NCBI GenBank assembly: GCA_947595635.1
Contig: CANQEU010000020.1
Location: 1 to 34,668 of the forward strand
DNA from: an uncultured Clostridia bacterium
GTDB lineage: Bacteria; Bacillota; Clostridia; Oscillospirales; Acutalibacteraceae
Length of the DNA: 34,668 nucleotides
Direction of reading: 5' to 3'
A program made the position numbers and the translations under genes. Shown here in pieces: positions 1-8,585 of the stretch. How positions within the stretch are numbered: position 1 is the stretch's first letter; every line of letters begins with the position of its first letter. A model generated the notes under the pieces. It saw only the letters and a list, made by a program, of their open reading frames with translations. It searched no databases and was not told the origin of the DNA.

Positions 1-1445
1 GAATTTTGTGCAAGGTTCTCATAAACCTTCTCATAACGACCCTTTTCTGCATTATAGGTCATCAGGTTGTTGTCGTCAGAGCCGTTCCAGTCGCTGCCGC
101 AAAGGCTTGCGGAGCCTGCTACTCTGTAAACATGTGACGACGGTGTGAATGCGGAAGCACTGCTCCATTTAACCTCATGGCTTACAGGGTCATAGGTTAC
201 AATTACATCGTCCTGCGCCTTAAGGTAACCCTTTACATTCTTGTTTATGCCGGGATACTGGTGACCGTAGTCGCCTGCATCGCCGTCATCCCACTGACCG
301 TCGCAAACCTGGAATTCAAATGCAAACGGTGCATCCTCGCTTGCGCCCGCGCCAACTTGGCTGTAGGTTATCTCATAAAGACCTGTGTTCGGGTTGAAGG
401 TCATCTTGTTTTCAACCGCACTTGTCTCCCAGTTTTTACCGTTGCAAAGATTCTGTGTTCCTACTACATACCAAGTCTCGCCCGGGTCAGCATATGTGCC
501 GCCCTCTGTAGGCTTCTCGGTCGGCTTGTCTGTAGGTTTGTCTGTAGCCGGATCCGTCGGCTTGTCTGTAGCCGGATCTGTCGGCTTATCTGTAGGTTTG
601 TCTGTAGCCGGATCTGTCGGCTTGTCTGTAGGTTTGTCAGTCGGCTTGTCGGTCGGCTTGTCAGTCGGTTCGCTCTTATCAAACGGCTCCTGACCAAAGT
701 TTGTAACGCCCTTGCCGTTGTCATGCTTAACATCTGTTTCCTGGTCATTTACAAGAACATCTGATGTTGATACAGCCTGATCTCCTTCAGGATAATCCCA
801 GAACTGATGTGCAGGACCCGGGTCAGCCGTATCATAGAACTGAGCCTCAGGAATTTCACAGCAAACTGTGGTTTCACCGGCAGCAAGTACGTCAAACTTA
901 ATTTTCATAAGCTCAACGCCGCCTTCAACACTCATGTTAAGGAAGCCCTTTGATCCGCTGCTGGCAACTATCATAGCCTCTGAATTGTTTATATCAGCGC
1001 CAACATGAATTTTATCTTTATTGTAAATAATCGAGTAAATAGGTGTTCCTGTCTCAAAAATACTGGTGCCTACTTTAACAAAGTTGCTTGGGAAAACTTG
1101 ATCCGGAGAGTAGCCTTCCATATCTGGGTCAACATTAACGCCGCCCTCTTCAAGTCCAAGAGCTGTCCAAACCTCGGCGTTCGGCTTAATCTTCGTGCTA
1201 TCAAACGACATATAAGCTTCATAGCCGTTTGTCAGCATAACCTTGCTATTACCATCCGTTACAGGGGGGATATAGAACCAAAAGCTAACAGTTACCGTAT
1301 CGCCAACCTTGGCTGTAACTGTGCCACTCGGGGTGTTAATTGTCGCAACCCCATCGTCCACTGCTGCTGCAGATAGACAACACATTGAAAATACCAGCGT
1401 CAGCGCAAGAATAACACTGATAATTTTGCTGTGTGCTTTAAACAT
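1..1445 (-). CDS. Secreted multidomain protein, cohesin-like domain plus X25-like modules (3' end cut by window)
   Basis: This frame is open from an ATG at 1445 to base 1, so only the first 481 residues are present. A good ribosome binding site (AAGGAGGA) lies just upstream. Residues 1-29 form a signal peptide with a long hydrophobic core ending in SAAAA. Residues about 35-250 resemble a cohesin-type beta-sandwich (GDTVTVSFWFY near the start, YMSFDSTKIKP, then LMKIKFDVLAAGETTV). A linker of repeated Thr-Asp-Lys-Pro units follows at about 259-313. After it come two tandem modules starting WYVVGTQNLC and YRVAGSASLC, with the pattern G-x-x-x-L-C-x-x-x-W and an aromatic-rich body, like the X25-type modules of starch-active secreted enzymes in gut Clostridia. 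The role is inferred to be extracellular carbohydrate (possibly starch) binding or scaffold assembly. The missing C-terminus could hold a catalytic domain, more modules or a dockerin. Coding frame is certain; domain names are inference. Confidence 0.82.
   Translation of the reverse strand, partial: MFKAHSKIISVILALTLVFSMCCLSAAAVDDGVATINTPSGTVTAKVGDTVTVSFWFYIPPVTDGNSKVMLTNGYEAYMSFDSTKIKPNAEVWTALGLEEGGVNVDPDMEGYSPDQVFPSNFVKVGTSIFETGTPIYSIIYNKDKIHVGADINNSEAMIVASSGSKGFLNMSVEGGVELMKIKFDVLAAGETTVCCEIPEAQFYDTADPGPAHQFWDYPEGDQAVSTSDVLVNDQETDVKHDNGKGVTNFGQEPFDKSEPTDKPTDKPTDKPTDKPTDPATDKPTDKPTDPATDKPTDPATDKPTDKPTEKPTEGGTYADPGETWYVVGTQNLCNGKNWETSAVENKMTFNPNTGLYEITYSQVGAGASEDAPFAFEFQVCDGQWDDGDAGDYGHQYPGINKNVKGYLKAQDDVIVTYDPVSHEVKWSSASAFTPSSHVYRVAGSASLCGSDWNGSDDNNLMTYNAEKGRYEKVYENLAQN
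507..668 (-). repeat. Thr-Pro-Asp-Lys linker-coding repeat
   Basis: Direct 12- and 18-base repeats encode PTDK and PTDPATDK units inside the secreted protein at the left edge. The units are near identical at the DNA level, so copy number is likely to vary between strains by slippage. Such linkers separate domains in secreted clostridial glycan-binding proteins and are often glycosylated. Confidence 0.85.
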
Positions 1446-1599
1446 TGTGAAATCCTCCTTCAAATCTTCATGCCATATAGCACTTTTTAAATTTATAATT
1501 ATAAAAACCATCAAATAAATTTCGGCATAGCCAAAATCCACCCTAATGATTTTTACAACCTGAATAAATACCCCTTCAAGAGGTCAAGCCGCCTAATAA

Positions 1600-2616
1600 T
1601 CAGTATTCATAACCGTTGGGGTTGTTTTTCTGCCAGTTCCAGCTATCGCGGCACATAGCCTTTAAATCGCGCTTAGCGCTCCAGCCAAGCAGCTTTAACG
1701 CCTTTGAAGCGTCGGCATAATATTCCGGCAAATCGCCGTCGCGCCGAGGCTTTATTGCATACGGTATTTTTATATCGTTAGCCTGCTCAAAAGCATTTAC
1801 AACATCAAGCACGCTGTATCCTACTCCGGTTCCAAGGTTGATTTCCTGAACTCCCTTATGCTCGGCTGCATATTTAACCGAGAGAACGTGACCGTCGGCA
1901 AGGTCGCAGACGTGAATGTAATCTCGAACCCCGGTGCCGTCGTGCGTTTCGTAATCGTTGCCGAAAACTCCAAGCTCGCTTAGCTTGCCGGAGGCAACCT
2001 GAGTTATATAAGGAAGCAAATTGTTTGGAATACCGCTCGGGTCCTCTCCTATCTTTCCGCTTGAATGTGCGCCGATAGGATTAAAATATCTCAGCAAAAC
2101 AACGCTTAATTTTTCGTTTGCAGCCGACGCGTCCTTTAAAATCTGCTCGATCATATATTTTGTCCAGCCATAAGGATTGGTACAGCCGCCTGTCTGCATT
2201 CCCTCCGTATAAGGCACAGGTGCGTCCGCACCGTAAACGGTGGCAGAGGAGCTGAATATGAAGCTGTTTACGTCATATTTCTCCATAAGCTCAAGAAGCG
2301 TAAGCGTTGTGTCAAGATTATTGCGGTAATATTTAAGCGGCTTTGTGCAGGATTCTCCCACAGCCTTATAGCCTGCAAAATGAACCACCGCATCTATATC
2401 ATTTTCTTTAAATACAACGTCAAGAGCAGGCTTATCCGAAACATCAATCTTGTAAAACACAGGGCGTTTTCCGGTTATTTCCTCTATTCTGTCAATAACC
2501 TGGATTTTGCTGTTTGACAAATCGTCGGCTATAACAACGCCATATCCTGAATTAAGCAGCTCAACACAGGTATGACTGCCGATAAATCCGGCTCCGCCCG
2601 TAAGAAGGATGTTCAT
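1600..2616 (-). CDS. galE: UDP-glucose 4-epimerase
   Basis: Cytoplasmic NAD-dependent short-chain dehydrogenase that interconverts UDP-glucose and UDP-galactose (Leloir pathway, precursor supply for surface polysaccharide). The 338-residue product has the usual family length. The Rossmann motif GGAGFIGSH is at residues 7-15, SSSATVYG at 122-129, and the catalytic Tyr149-x-x-x-Lys153 pair sits in NPYGWTK. The start at 2616 is chosen because the protein then begins MNILLTGGAG and an AAGGAGGTGGT ribosome binding site is directly upstream; a longer in-frame start at 2679 would lie inside the promoter. It has its own promoter and is not close-packed with either neighbour. Confidence 0.96.
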   Translation of the reverse strand: MNILLTGGAGFIGSHTCVELLNSGYGVVIADDLSNSKIQVIDRIEEITGKRPVFYKIDVSDKPALDVVFKENDIDAVVHFAGYKAVGESCTKPLKYYRNNLDTTLTLLELMEKYDVNSFIFSSSATVYGADAPVPYTEGMQTGGCTNPYGWTKYMIEQILKDASAANEKLSVVLLRYFNPIGAHSSGKIGEDPSGIPNNLLPYITQVASGKLSELGVFGNDYETHDGTGVRDYIHVCDLADGHVLSVKYAAEHKGVQEINLGTGVGYSVLDVVNAFEQANDIKIPYAIKPRRDGDLPEYYADASKALKLLGWSAKRDLKAMCRDSWNWQKNNPNGYEY

Positions 2617-2658
2617 CGGAACCACCTCCTTCAACCGTATTGATTGAATATCAAGTAC

Positions 2659-2687
2659 ATTATATAACACGATTGTCATAATTTCAA
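2659..2687 (-). promoter_or_regulatory. Sigma-A promoter of galE
   Basis: On the minus strand TTGAAA (2682-2687) and TATAAT (2659-2664) are separated by exactly 17 bases, about 43 bases before the galE start. The rest of the galE to CmpB-gene spacer (to 2916) is AT-rich with no further gene seen. Confidence 0.75.
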
Positions 2688-2916
2688 GAGGGTATTAATT
2701 TACAAATTTATTGTCTTTTTTTATGCAATCCTCACATCATAATATTATGGATTTAATTTCACATTCAATATGTAGTGTTTACTTTAACACTCTTGTCAAT
2801 TTTTTAAATTTATTGCCGGCCGTCAGTATTTTTACGCTATAAAAATCAGGTAAAAACAAACATTTTATGCAAATTTTACATATTTTGGCATATCGGCATA
2901 TTTTTGCCGGATTTGG

Positions 2917-4476
2917 TCAATCCAAATGCTTCATGTGCGGATATATCATTTCAAGGTAGTCGTCGGTAAACTGCTCGTCTAAAAATTCCTCAAAAACATT
3001 TGAGGCAGCCTCGCCTGCCTGCCGCTGATTATAGCGCCATTGAGCAAGACACGATATTGTGCAGTCATAAACCATAAAAACACACAAAATAATCGTAAGC
3101 ACCTTGCCCATACTCTTTGGCAGCTTCTCTATTATCATCGAAATAAACGGGTAAATCAGCTTTGCCCACGCTACGCCGAGTATTCCCCATATAACGGCGT
3201 AAAACAAGCTTGTTCTGCCGTAAAGATTGAACATAGAGTCGGAGTAATCCCACGATATTGCCCCGAACAAAAGCTGCTGAAAATAGCTTGTGATATATTC
3301 AAACGTAGCTCCGACGACCGCGCTTATCACAAATACCGCCCACATCTTGGCCTTGCTGAACTTATAAAGCGCAAGCGTCAGCATAACTGCTCCTATGCCG
3401 TAAACGGGGATAAACGGTCCGTAAACAAGACCAACTCTGTATTCAAAAACTCCGCCGTTATACACAAAGCCGACGCAGGTCTCCATTAAGCAGCCTATAA
3501 GAGAGCCTATTGTAAACAGCCAGAAAAGCTTATAGAAGTTTACGCCGTATGCAAACGGCTTTTCGTCCTCGCTTTTAAACCTTCCGTCATATTCCCTTCT
3601 GTTAAGCCGCCTTGTGCTCTCGGCTATTTTTTGATAAAGCTTTTTCAGGTTCTGATCGTTTTCCACGCTTGATTTATCAATATTTTTAACAGCCCTTTTT
3701 TCAAAGAAGCCGTTTTCCTCAAGCAGCTTGTCATATCTTTCGTCAAGCTCATGCTTGATCTCCTCTATTTCGTCCTGATTAAGACTTTTTAAAAGGTTCT
3801 CCGCCTTTTCGGAATATTTGTCTATCTTTTCGTCTATTCCAAGATTCTCGCCTGTTTTTATCGTAACCCTTGCAACGGCGCTTCCCCAATCGTTTGATAT
3901 GCTGCTAAGCTTTCCGGCAAGGCTGTCAAGCTTCTTTACCTTCATCTTTATCTCAAGATATGAAACTGTTGAAAGAACGGTATCAATAAGGAGGACGCTG
4001 CCGAAAACAGAAAAAATAAGGATCATCACATACCTTGGCACATACTCAAGCAGACTGTCAAGCGCCGGCAGCAGACTGCCGACAAGAATTGTGAGCACAA
4101 TGCCCCAAAGAATGCTGAGCGGCAGCGTGATAAAGCCCTTAAAGTTAAGCGGCATTGTCGAATAATCCCAAAGGCGGCAGTTGAGCGCCTTTTTAAGAAA
4201 AAGTCCCGTGCAAAGAACAAGCACGCTTGAAACAACGGAAAAAATCAAAAGCTGAGCGTACCATTCGTCGATTATAAGCTCGCTTATCAAATAACAAAGC
4301 GCAACGCTTAGTCCGTAAAGGGGACAATACGGGCCGTTGAGATAGCCGACGTTGGCTACCTTTTTTCTTTCAAAGGAGGTTATAGCCTCCTCTATGACCC
4401 AGCCGCATATTGAAAAAAGAATAAAATAGAAAATACAGTTGTATATATTAAGCAATGTTCCACACCCACATTTCAA
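2917..4476 (-). CDS. Duplicated CmpB-family (putative ABC transporter type IV) membrane protein
   Basis: Integral membrane protein of 519 residues with two copies of the CmpB/putative ABC-transporter type IV domain. Copy 1 (about 10-180) starts FYFILFSICGWVIEEAI and has GYLNGPYCPLYG. Copy 2 (about 312-500) starts KLFWLFTIGSLIGCLME and has GLVYGPFIPVYG. About 130 charged, probably coiled-coil residues (185-310) lie between them. Each copy has four or five hydrophobic segments. The family is annotated as a putative permease, but no ATPase or binding protein is nearby, so transport is unproven. The start is a TTG at 4476 (no in-frame ATG near the N-terminus; a second TTG lies at 4455) and the ribosome binding site is weak. 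It begins 20 bases after nadC and may be co-transcribed with nadBC. Confidence 0.85.
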   Translation of the reverse strand: MKCGCGTLLNIYNCIFYFILFSICGWVIEEAITSFERKKVANVGYLNGPYCPLYGLSVALCYLISELIIDEWYAQLLIFSVVSSVLVLCTGLFLKKALNCRLWDYSTMPLNFKGFITLPLSILWGIVLTILVGSLLPALDSLLEYVPRYVMILIFSVFGSVLLIDTVLSTVSYLEIKMKVKKLDSLAGKLSSISNDWGSAVARVTIKTGENLGIDEKIDKYSEKAENLLKSLNQDEIEEIKHELDERYDKLLEENGFFEKRAVKNIDKSSVENDQNLKKLYQKIAESTRRLNRREYDGRFKSEDEKPFAYGVNFYKLFWLFTIGSLIGCLMETCVGFVYNGGVFEYRVGLVYGPFIPVYGIGAVMLTLALYKFSKAKMWAVFVISAVVGATFEYITSYFQQLLFGAISWDYSDSMFNLYGRTSLFYAVIWGILGVAWAKLIYPFISMIIEKLPKSMGKVLTIILCVFMVYDCTISCLAQWRYNQRQAGEAASNVFEEFLDEQFTDDYLEMIYPHMKHLD

Positions 4477-4496
4477 CGTATTCTTGATATTTACGT

Positions 4497-5339
4497 TTAT
4501 GCCTTTATCTTCATGGAAATATCAAACGCCTTTACCGAATGAGTAAGAGCGCCGATAGAGATTATATCAACGCCGGTTTCAGCAACCTCTCTTATGGTTT
4601 CCTCGGTTATGCCGCCCGAAGCCTCAAGCAGAGCCCTTCCGTCTGTTATCTCAACAGCCCTTTTCATCGTTTCAACGTCCATATTGTCGAGCATTATAAC
4701 ATCCGCTTCGGCTTCAATAGCCTCTTTAAGCTCGTCCAAATTTCTGACCTCGACCTCTATTTTAATCATATGCCCAAGCCTTTTTCTCAGCGCGGCTACA
4801 GCGTTCGTTATTCCGCCGCCCGCGTCAATGTGATTATCCTTAAGCATTGCGCCGTCGCTTAAATTATAGCGGTGATTTTTTGCTCCGCCAACCGTAACGG
4901 CATATTTTTGCAGGCTTCTAAGCCCCGGCAGAGTCTTTCTTGTGTCCGCAATTGAAACGCCGGTGTCCTCAACAAGTCTTATAATTTTGTTTGCGGCAGT
5001 TGCTATTCCGCTCATATGCTGTATAAGATTCAAAGCTGTTCTCTCGCCCTTTAGCAGCGTCCGAACAGGCCCGCTGAGCTCGGCTATAATGTCGCCGTAT
5101 GAAACGTGTTCACCGTCGTTTTTAAATATTTTATATTCAAAATCCCTGCTGTCCAAAACTTCAAAAACACGCATCGCAACGTCAACACCGCATACGATTC
5201 CGTCTGCCTTCGCCATAAAAACAGCCCTGCCGAGCTGATCCTGCGGAATGAGATAATCCGTGGCAGCGTCTATATAATTAATATCCTCAAGCAGCGCCTG
5301 CTTTATCAGATTGTCCGTATAAATGGGGTTTAACAACAA
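4497..5339 (-). CDS. nadC: Nicotinate-nucleotide pyrophosphorylase (quinolinate phosphoribosyltransferase)
   Basis: Converts quinolinate and PRPP to nicotinate mononucleotide, CO2 and pyrophosphate, the third step of de novo NAD synthesis. The 280-residue length is normal. Signatures visible are ADTRKTLPGLR (substrate-binding Arg/Lys), KNHRYNLSDGAMLKDNH, VIMLDNM and EASGGI near the C-terminus. The start is a TTG at 5339 (a second TTG follows directly at 5336), positioned by an AGGAGGAG ribosome binding site about 5 bases upstream. It lies 61 bases downstream of nadB in the same orientation and forms an operon with it. nadA, often beside these genes, is not in the window. Confidence 0.96.
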   Translation of the reverse strand: MLLNPIYTDNLIKQALLEDINYIDAATDYLIPQDQLGRAVFMAKADGIVCGVDVAMRVFEVLDSRDFEYKIFKNDGEHVSYGDIIAELSGPVRTLLKGERTALNLIQHMSGIATAANKIIRLVEDTGVSIADTRKTLPGLRSLQKYAVTVGGAKNHRYNLSDGAMLKDNHIDAGGGITNAVAALRKRLGHMIKIEVEVRNLDELKEAIEAEADVIMLDNMDVETMKRAVEITDGRALLEASGGITEETIREVAETGVDIISIGALTHSVKAFDISMKIKA

Positions 5340-5400
5340 CTTAACTCCTCCTTATAAGTAACGCCTGCCGCGCGCTCTGTGCAGGCTCCGATATATTTTC

Positions 5401-6852
5401 TCATTCAAGCTCGCCAAGTATTATGCAGGCGACCGTCGCGAGGCTTTTTGCCTCAACAAAATCAGGCGTAAGTCTGTATGAGTTTTCCTTTAGCTCCGAT
5501 AAAATCCGCCTTGCTCTTTCAAGACCGGCAGGAACAGCCTGCGGAGTCGGCAGAACAAAATGGCAGCTCTGCATTATACTTCTTATCTCGGTTCTGTATC
5601 CGTGCGGCAGCTCTCTGCCTGACGGCTGAGCCGGCTCGTCCGGCTCAAAAAGCTCCGAGCGTCCCTTTTTAAGCCTTTTCATAATGCTCTCCGCCGCACG
5701 GCGCGAGAAAACAAGAGCCTCAAGCAGCGAGTTGCTCGCAAGTCTGTTTGCGCCGTGAACTCCCGTGTGAGAGCACTCGCCTGCCGCATAAAGCCCGTCT
5801 ATTGTCGACTGGGCGTTCAAATCAACGTCTATTCCGCCCATAAGATAGTGCTGGCACGGAAAGACCGGTATCTTGTCCTTTGTTATATCAACATTTTCCT
5901 CAAGGCATCTTGAATATATCATCGGGAAACGGTTTTTAACAAATTCAGGGTCCTCGTGCGTAATGTCAAGGTAGAAATTTTCGCTTCCTGTTTTCTTCGC
6001 TTCAAGCATTATCGCCTCCGACACAACATCTCTCGGCGCAAGCTCTCCTCTTTCGTCATAATTGAACGCGAAGCGCTCACCGTTGCAGTTTAACAAAACC
6101 GCTCCCTCTCCCCTTACAGCCTCGCTTATAAGAAATCTCTCTCTGTCCTTGTCGGCTGCAAATGCCGTCGGGTGGAATTGTATTCGGCTTAAATGCTTTA
6201 TTCTTGCGCCAAGCTCATAAGCCATTGTTATGCCGTCCCCTGTCGCGATAGCGCTGTTTGTGGTATAGGCATACACCCTGCCCACGCCGCCGGTAGCCAT
6301 TATGCAGTAGCGCGCGTTCACGGCAGATGCTTCTCCGTTGCTGAGCAGAAACGCCGTAAAGCCGCCGTCAGTCTTTTTAATGTCGTATAGCATTGTATTT
6401 TCAAGCACGTCAACATTGTCAAGCGCCTTTACGTTTTTTATCAATACATCTGTTATCGCTTTTCCGGTTGAGTCCTTGTGATGCACTATTCTGTGCCGCG
6501 AATGTCCTGCCTCAAGAGTCATCTGCATTTTGCCGGAATCGTCAAGGTCAAAGGCAACGCCAAGCTTTTTGAGGTTGAGCACATCCCTCGGCCCCTCCGT
6601 AACGAGCACCTCGATTGCGGAAAGGTTGTTCTTATATTTGCCGGCAATAAGCGTGTCGGCGATATGAAGCTTAAAATTATCGTTATCCTTGTCAAGCACC
6701 GCGGCAACTCCGCCCTGAGCCAAGGAGCTGTTTGAAAGGCTAAGCTCCCGCTTTGCTATTATAAGCACGCTTACGTCCCTGTCAAATTGCAGCGCGGCAT
6801 AAAGACCTGCCGCCCCTGCTCCGGCAATTATAACATCATATATTTTTTTCAT
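5401..6852 (-). CDS. nadB: L-aspartate oxidase
   Basis: FAD-dependent oxidation of L-aspartate to iminoaspartate, the first step of de novo NAD synthesis. The protein starts MKKIYDVIIAGAGAAGL with the FAD-binding GxGxxG. It carries SSLAQGGVAAV, the substrate-site AGHSRHRIVHHKDSTG, EAVRGEGAVLLN, HYLMGGI and a C-terminal FAD motif YAAGECSHTGVHGANRLASN. At 483 residues it is shorter than the roughly 530-540 of enterobacterial NadB, with a reduced C-terminal helical region. The start at 6852 is preferred because the FAD motif then sits at the N-terminus as in the family; an in-frame extension to 6996 would run through the promoter. The ribosome binding site is weak (AAGGCGGG). It is first in the nadB-nadC operon. 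Confidence 0.94.
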   Translation of the reverse strand: MKKIYDVIIAGAGAAGLYAALQFDRDVSVLIIAKRELSLSNSSLAQGGVAAVLDKDNDNFKLHIADTLIAGKYKNNLSAIEVLVTEGPRDVLNLKKLGVAFDLDDSGKMQMTLEAGHSRHRIVHHKDSTGKAITDVLIKNVKALDNVDVLENTMLYDIKKTDGGFTAFLLSNGEASAVNARYCIMATGGVGRVYAYTTNSAIATGDGITMAYELGARIKHLSRIQFHPTAFAADKDRERFLISEAVRGEGAVLLNCNGERFAFNYDERGELAPRDVVSEAIMLEAKKTGSENFYLDITHEDPEFVKNRFPMIYSRCLEENVDITKDKIPVFPCQHYLMGGIDVDLNAQSTIDGLYAAGECSHTGVHGANRLASNSLLEALVFSRRAAESIMKRLKKGRSELFEPDEPAQPSGRELPHGYRTEIRSIMQSCHFVLPTPQAVPAGLERARRILSELKENSYRLTPDFVEAKSLATVACIILGELE

Positions 6853-6967
6853 CTGCAATACCCGCCTTGAATGTAGGAATTGTTGCTTTAACACACAACA
6901 AATTCTCTGACGTTCTATAAATATACATTTTGATTGTACCACATTGCCGCTCATTTTTAAATAGCTT

Positions 6968-6996
6968 TTTATAGTTTTTGACCACTTTTTTGTCAA
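6968..6996 (-). promoter_or_regulatory. Sigma-A promoter of nadB-nadC
   Basis: Minus-strand TTGACA (6991-6996) and TATAAA (6968-6973) with a 17-base spacer, followed by a leader of about 110 bases. A short inverted repeat (TTGTTG / CAACAA, about 6878-6899) in the leader could be an operator for an NAD-pathway repressor, but no known operator is recognised. The rest of the 6853-7271 divergent intergenic region holds this promoter and the plus-strand one at 7099-7127. Confidence 0.65.
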
Positions 6997-7098
6997 GGTG
7001 CAAAATATCGTTTTATGAATTTTTCTTTTTCAGCCGCCGTATATATTACCGTATAAGCGTTGAACGGGTATTCGGGTATTATTTTATTACGATTTTTG

Positions 7099-7127
7099 TT
7101 GACTTTTGTCGTTTTGGCTGATATAAT
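7099..7127 (+). promoter_or_regulatory. Sigma-A promoter of the DUF4190 gene
   Basis: TTGACT (7099-7104) and TATAAT (7122-7127) with a 17-base spacer. The predicted leader is about 135 bases long and begins with a small hairpin (GCTGT...ACAGC near 7138-7155). Confidence 0.8.
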
Positions 7128-7271
7128 GGCGTTGAAGGCTGTGCTTTAAGACAGCTTGATTTTAATTCGTCAAAGCCCTATTGAAATATTTTTAATCGGG
7201 TTGGCGGACAGACTGTATTTCAGAATTAAAATGGCAACATTTTAATACATTTTTTGTGGAGGGATCTACCA

Positions 7272-7616
7272 ATGGAAAACAATTCAAAAGGCTTATCAAT
7301 CGCAGCCCTTGTTTGCGGCATTCTCGGAATCGTTGGTTCATTTATTCCTTTTGTATGCTATGTAACATTTATACTTGCAATACTCGGAATAATTTTCGGC
7401 GTTATCGGAATGAAGAGAGCTAAGGCGGCAGGCGCAAGCAACGGACTTGCAGTTGCAGGTCTTGTGCTTGGAATTATCGGCACTGTATTTGGATTATTGG
7501 GCGTTATCTGTGCAGTTTGTGCTCTTTGCACAATCGCTTCAATCGGTTCGGCAGCAGCAGGCGCCGGAGATGTAGACGTAAGCTCTATTCTCAACGCTAT
7601 TTCTTCTTTGTCATAA
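7272..7616 (+). CDS. Small DUF4190-type membrane protein
   Basis: 114-residue protein with two or three hydrophobic segments in the DUF4190 arrangement: GLSIAALVCGILGIVGSF, then an Ile-rich second segment up to GVIGMKRAKAAGASNGLAVAG, then GLVLGIIGTVFGLLG and a Cys/Ala-rich helix. The family has no defined biochemical function; members are common small membrane proteins of Gram-positive bacteria. The ATG at 7272 is chosen over a TTG at 7254 because GGAGGG lies 8 bases before it. Monocistronic: strong promoter upstream, intrinsic terminator downstream. Confidence 0.88.
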   Translation: MENNSKGLSIAALVCGILGIVGSFIPFVCYVTFILAILGIIFGVIGMKRAKAAGASNGLAVAGLVLGIIGTVFGLLGVICAVCALCTIASIGSAAAGAGDVDVSSILNAISSLS

Positions 7617-7642
7617 GACAAAAGAATCTTACAAAACAGTTT

Positions 7643-7687
7643 GCAGCAAGGCAAGACATTATCTTCTTGCTTTGCTGCTTTCATTTT
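7643..7687 (+). terminator. Intrinsic terminator after the DUF4190 gene
   Basis: GCAGCAAGGCAAG pairs with CTTGCTTTGCTGC around a 10-base loop (one mismatch), followed by a short T-rich tract. Confidence 0.75.
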
Positions 7688-7784
7688 TATGCCGAATTAA
7701 CACGGCTGTACGGCAAAGCCCTCGCAGCCTGTCTCGAACCTTTTAAAGGATTTCAAACTAATTTTAAAACAGGGATTTGTTTAT

Positions 7785-8585
7785 ATGATTGGCAGTTTTA
7801 TGCTTTTCGGCAAGGAAATAAGCTCATATGCTATCGCGGCTCTCGCAGGAATTTTAATTGCAGGAATATTTGCTTACCGCAAAACGAAAAAATGCGGTCT
7901 TGACGAGATAAAAATGTTGTTCATGCTGCTGTTTGGCGCAATAGGAGTTTTTCTTGGCGGACATATTTTATACGGAATAACTAATATACAGTATATCGGC
8001 GCGCTCTTCCACACCGATTCATTTTGGCAATTTATTCAGATTTTCGCTTTAATATTCGGCGGACAGGTCTTTTACGGCGGTCTGCTCGGCGGCATCGCGG
8101 CGGCGGCGATTTACGCCAAGGCGGCAAAGCTTGAGCATTTCGGCGGATATGCCGATATAGCGGCGGCGGCTGTTCCGCTGTTTCACACCTTTGGAAGAAT
8201 CGGCTGCTTTTTGGGCGGCTGCTGCTACGGAATAGAATCGGAATTCGGTTTTACATTTCACAACAGTCTTATTGAAAGCGCGAACGGTGTAAGCAGATTT
8301 CCCGTGCAGCTTTGCGAGGCTCTGTTCAATTTCGTTCTCTTTTTGGTGATATACTGCCTGCTTAAAAAAGGACGTATGAAAAACATGCTGTTCTTCCTTT
8401 ATTTGCTTGTTTACGCTATAGGACGGTTTTTCCTTGAGTTTTTGCGCGGCGACAGCTATCGAGGCTTTCTATTCGGGTTATCCACCTCGCAAATCATTTC
8501 TGTTTTGATAGCCGCGGTCGTTTTTATATGCTTGATTGTATTGCATATTAAAAACAAAAAAGAGAACAAAAAACCCGCTGATTAA
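7785..8585 (+). CDS. Lgt-family (prolipoprotein diacylglyceryl transferase-like) membrane protein
   Basis: 266-residue polytopic membrane protein matching the Lgt fold: about seven hydrophobic segments, FGRIGCFLGGCCYG (137-149) at the position of the Lgt signature, RFPVQLCEALFNFVLF, and GRFFLEFLRGD near the C-terminus followed by LSTSQIISVLI. True Lgt transfers diacylglyceryl from phosphatidylglycerol to the lipobox Cys of lipoproteins. The conserved HGG motif reads FYGG here (Tyr97 in place of His), and the Asn/Glu of the signature are replaced by Cys141 and Cys146/Cys147, while Arg138 is kept. It may be a divergent Lgt or a paralogue with another lipid-linked substrate. The start is ATG 7785 with a moderate ribosome binding site (AGGGA). 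The stop codon lies inside the terminator stem. Confidence 0.85.
   Translation: MIGSFMLFGKEISSYAIAALAGILIAGIFAYRKTKKCGLDEIKMLFMLLFGAIGVFLGGHILYGITNIQYIGALFHTDSFWQFIQIFALIFGGQVFYGGLLGGIAAAAIYAKAAKLEHFGGYADIAAAAVPLFHTFGRIGCFLGGCCYGIESEFGFTFHNSLIESANGVSRFPVQLCEALFNFVLFLVIYCLLKKGRMKNMLFFLYLLVYAIGRFFLEFLRGDSYRGFLFGLSTSQIISVLIAAVVFICLIVLHIKNKKENKKPAD

Noticed and set aside
177..764. Plus-strand open frames over the repeat region, one Arg/Cys-rich and one Gly/Ser/Val-rich
   Set aside because: They are antisense images of the TPDK linker of the minus-strand secreted protein, with no ribosome binding site.
6878..6902. Inverted repeat in the nadB leader as a NiaR-type operator
   Set aside because: Only six paired bases and no match to an operator I can recall with certainty, so it is mentioned but not called.
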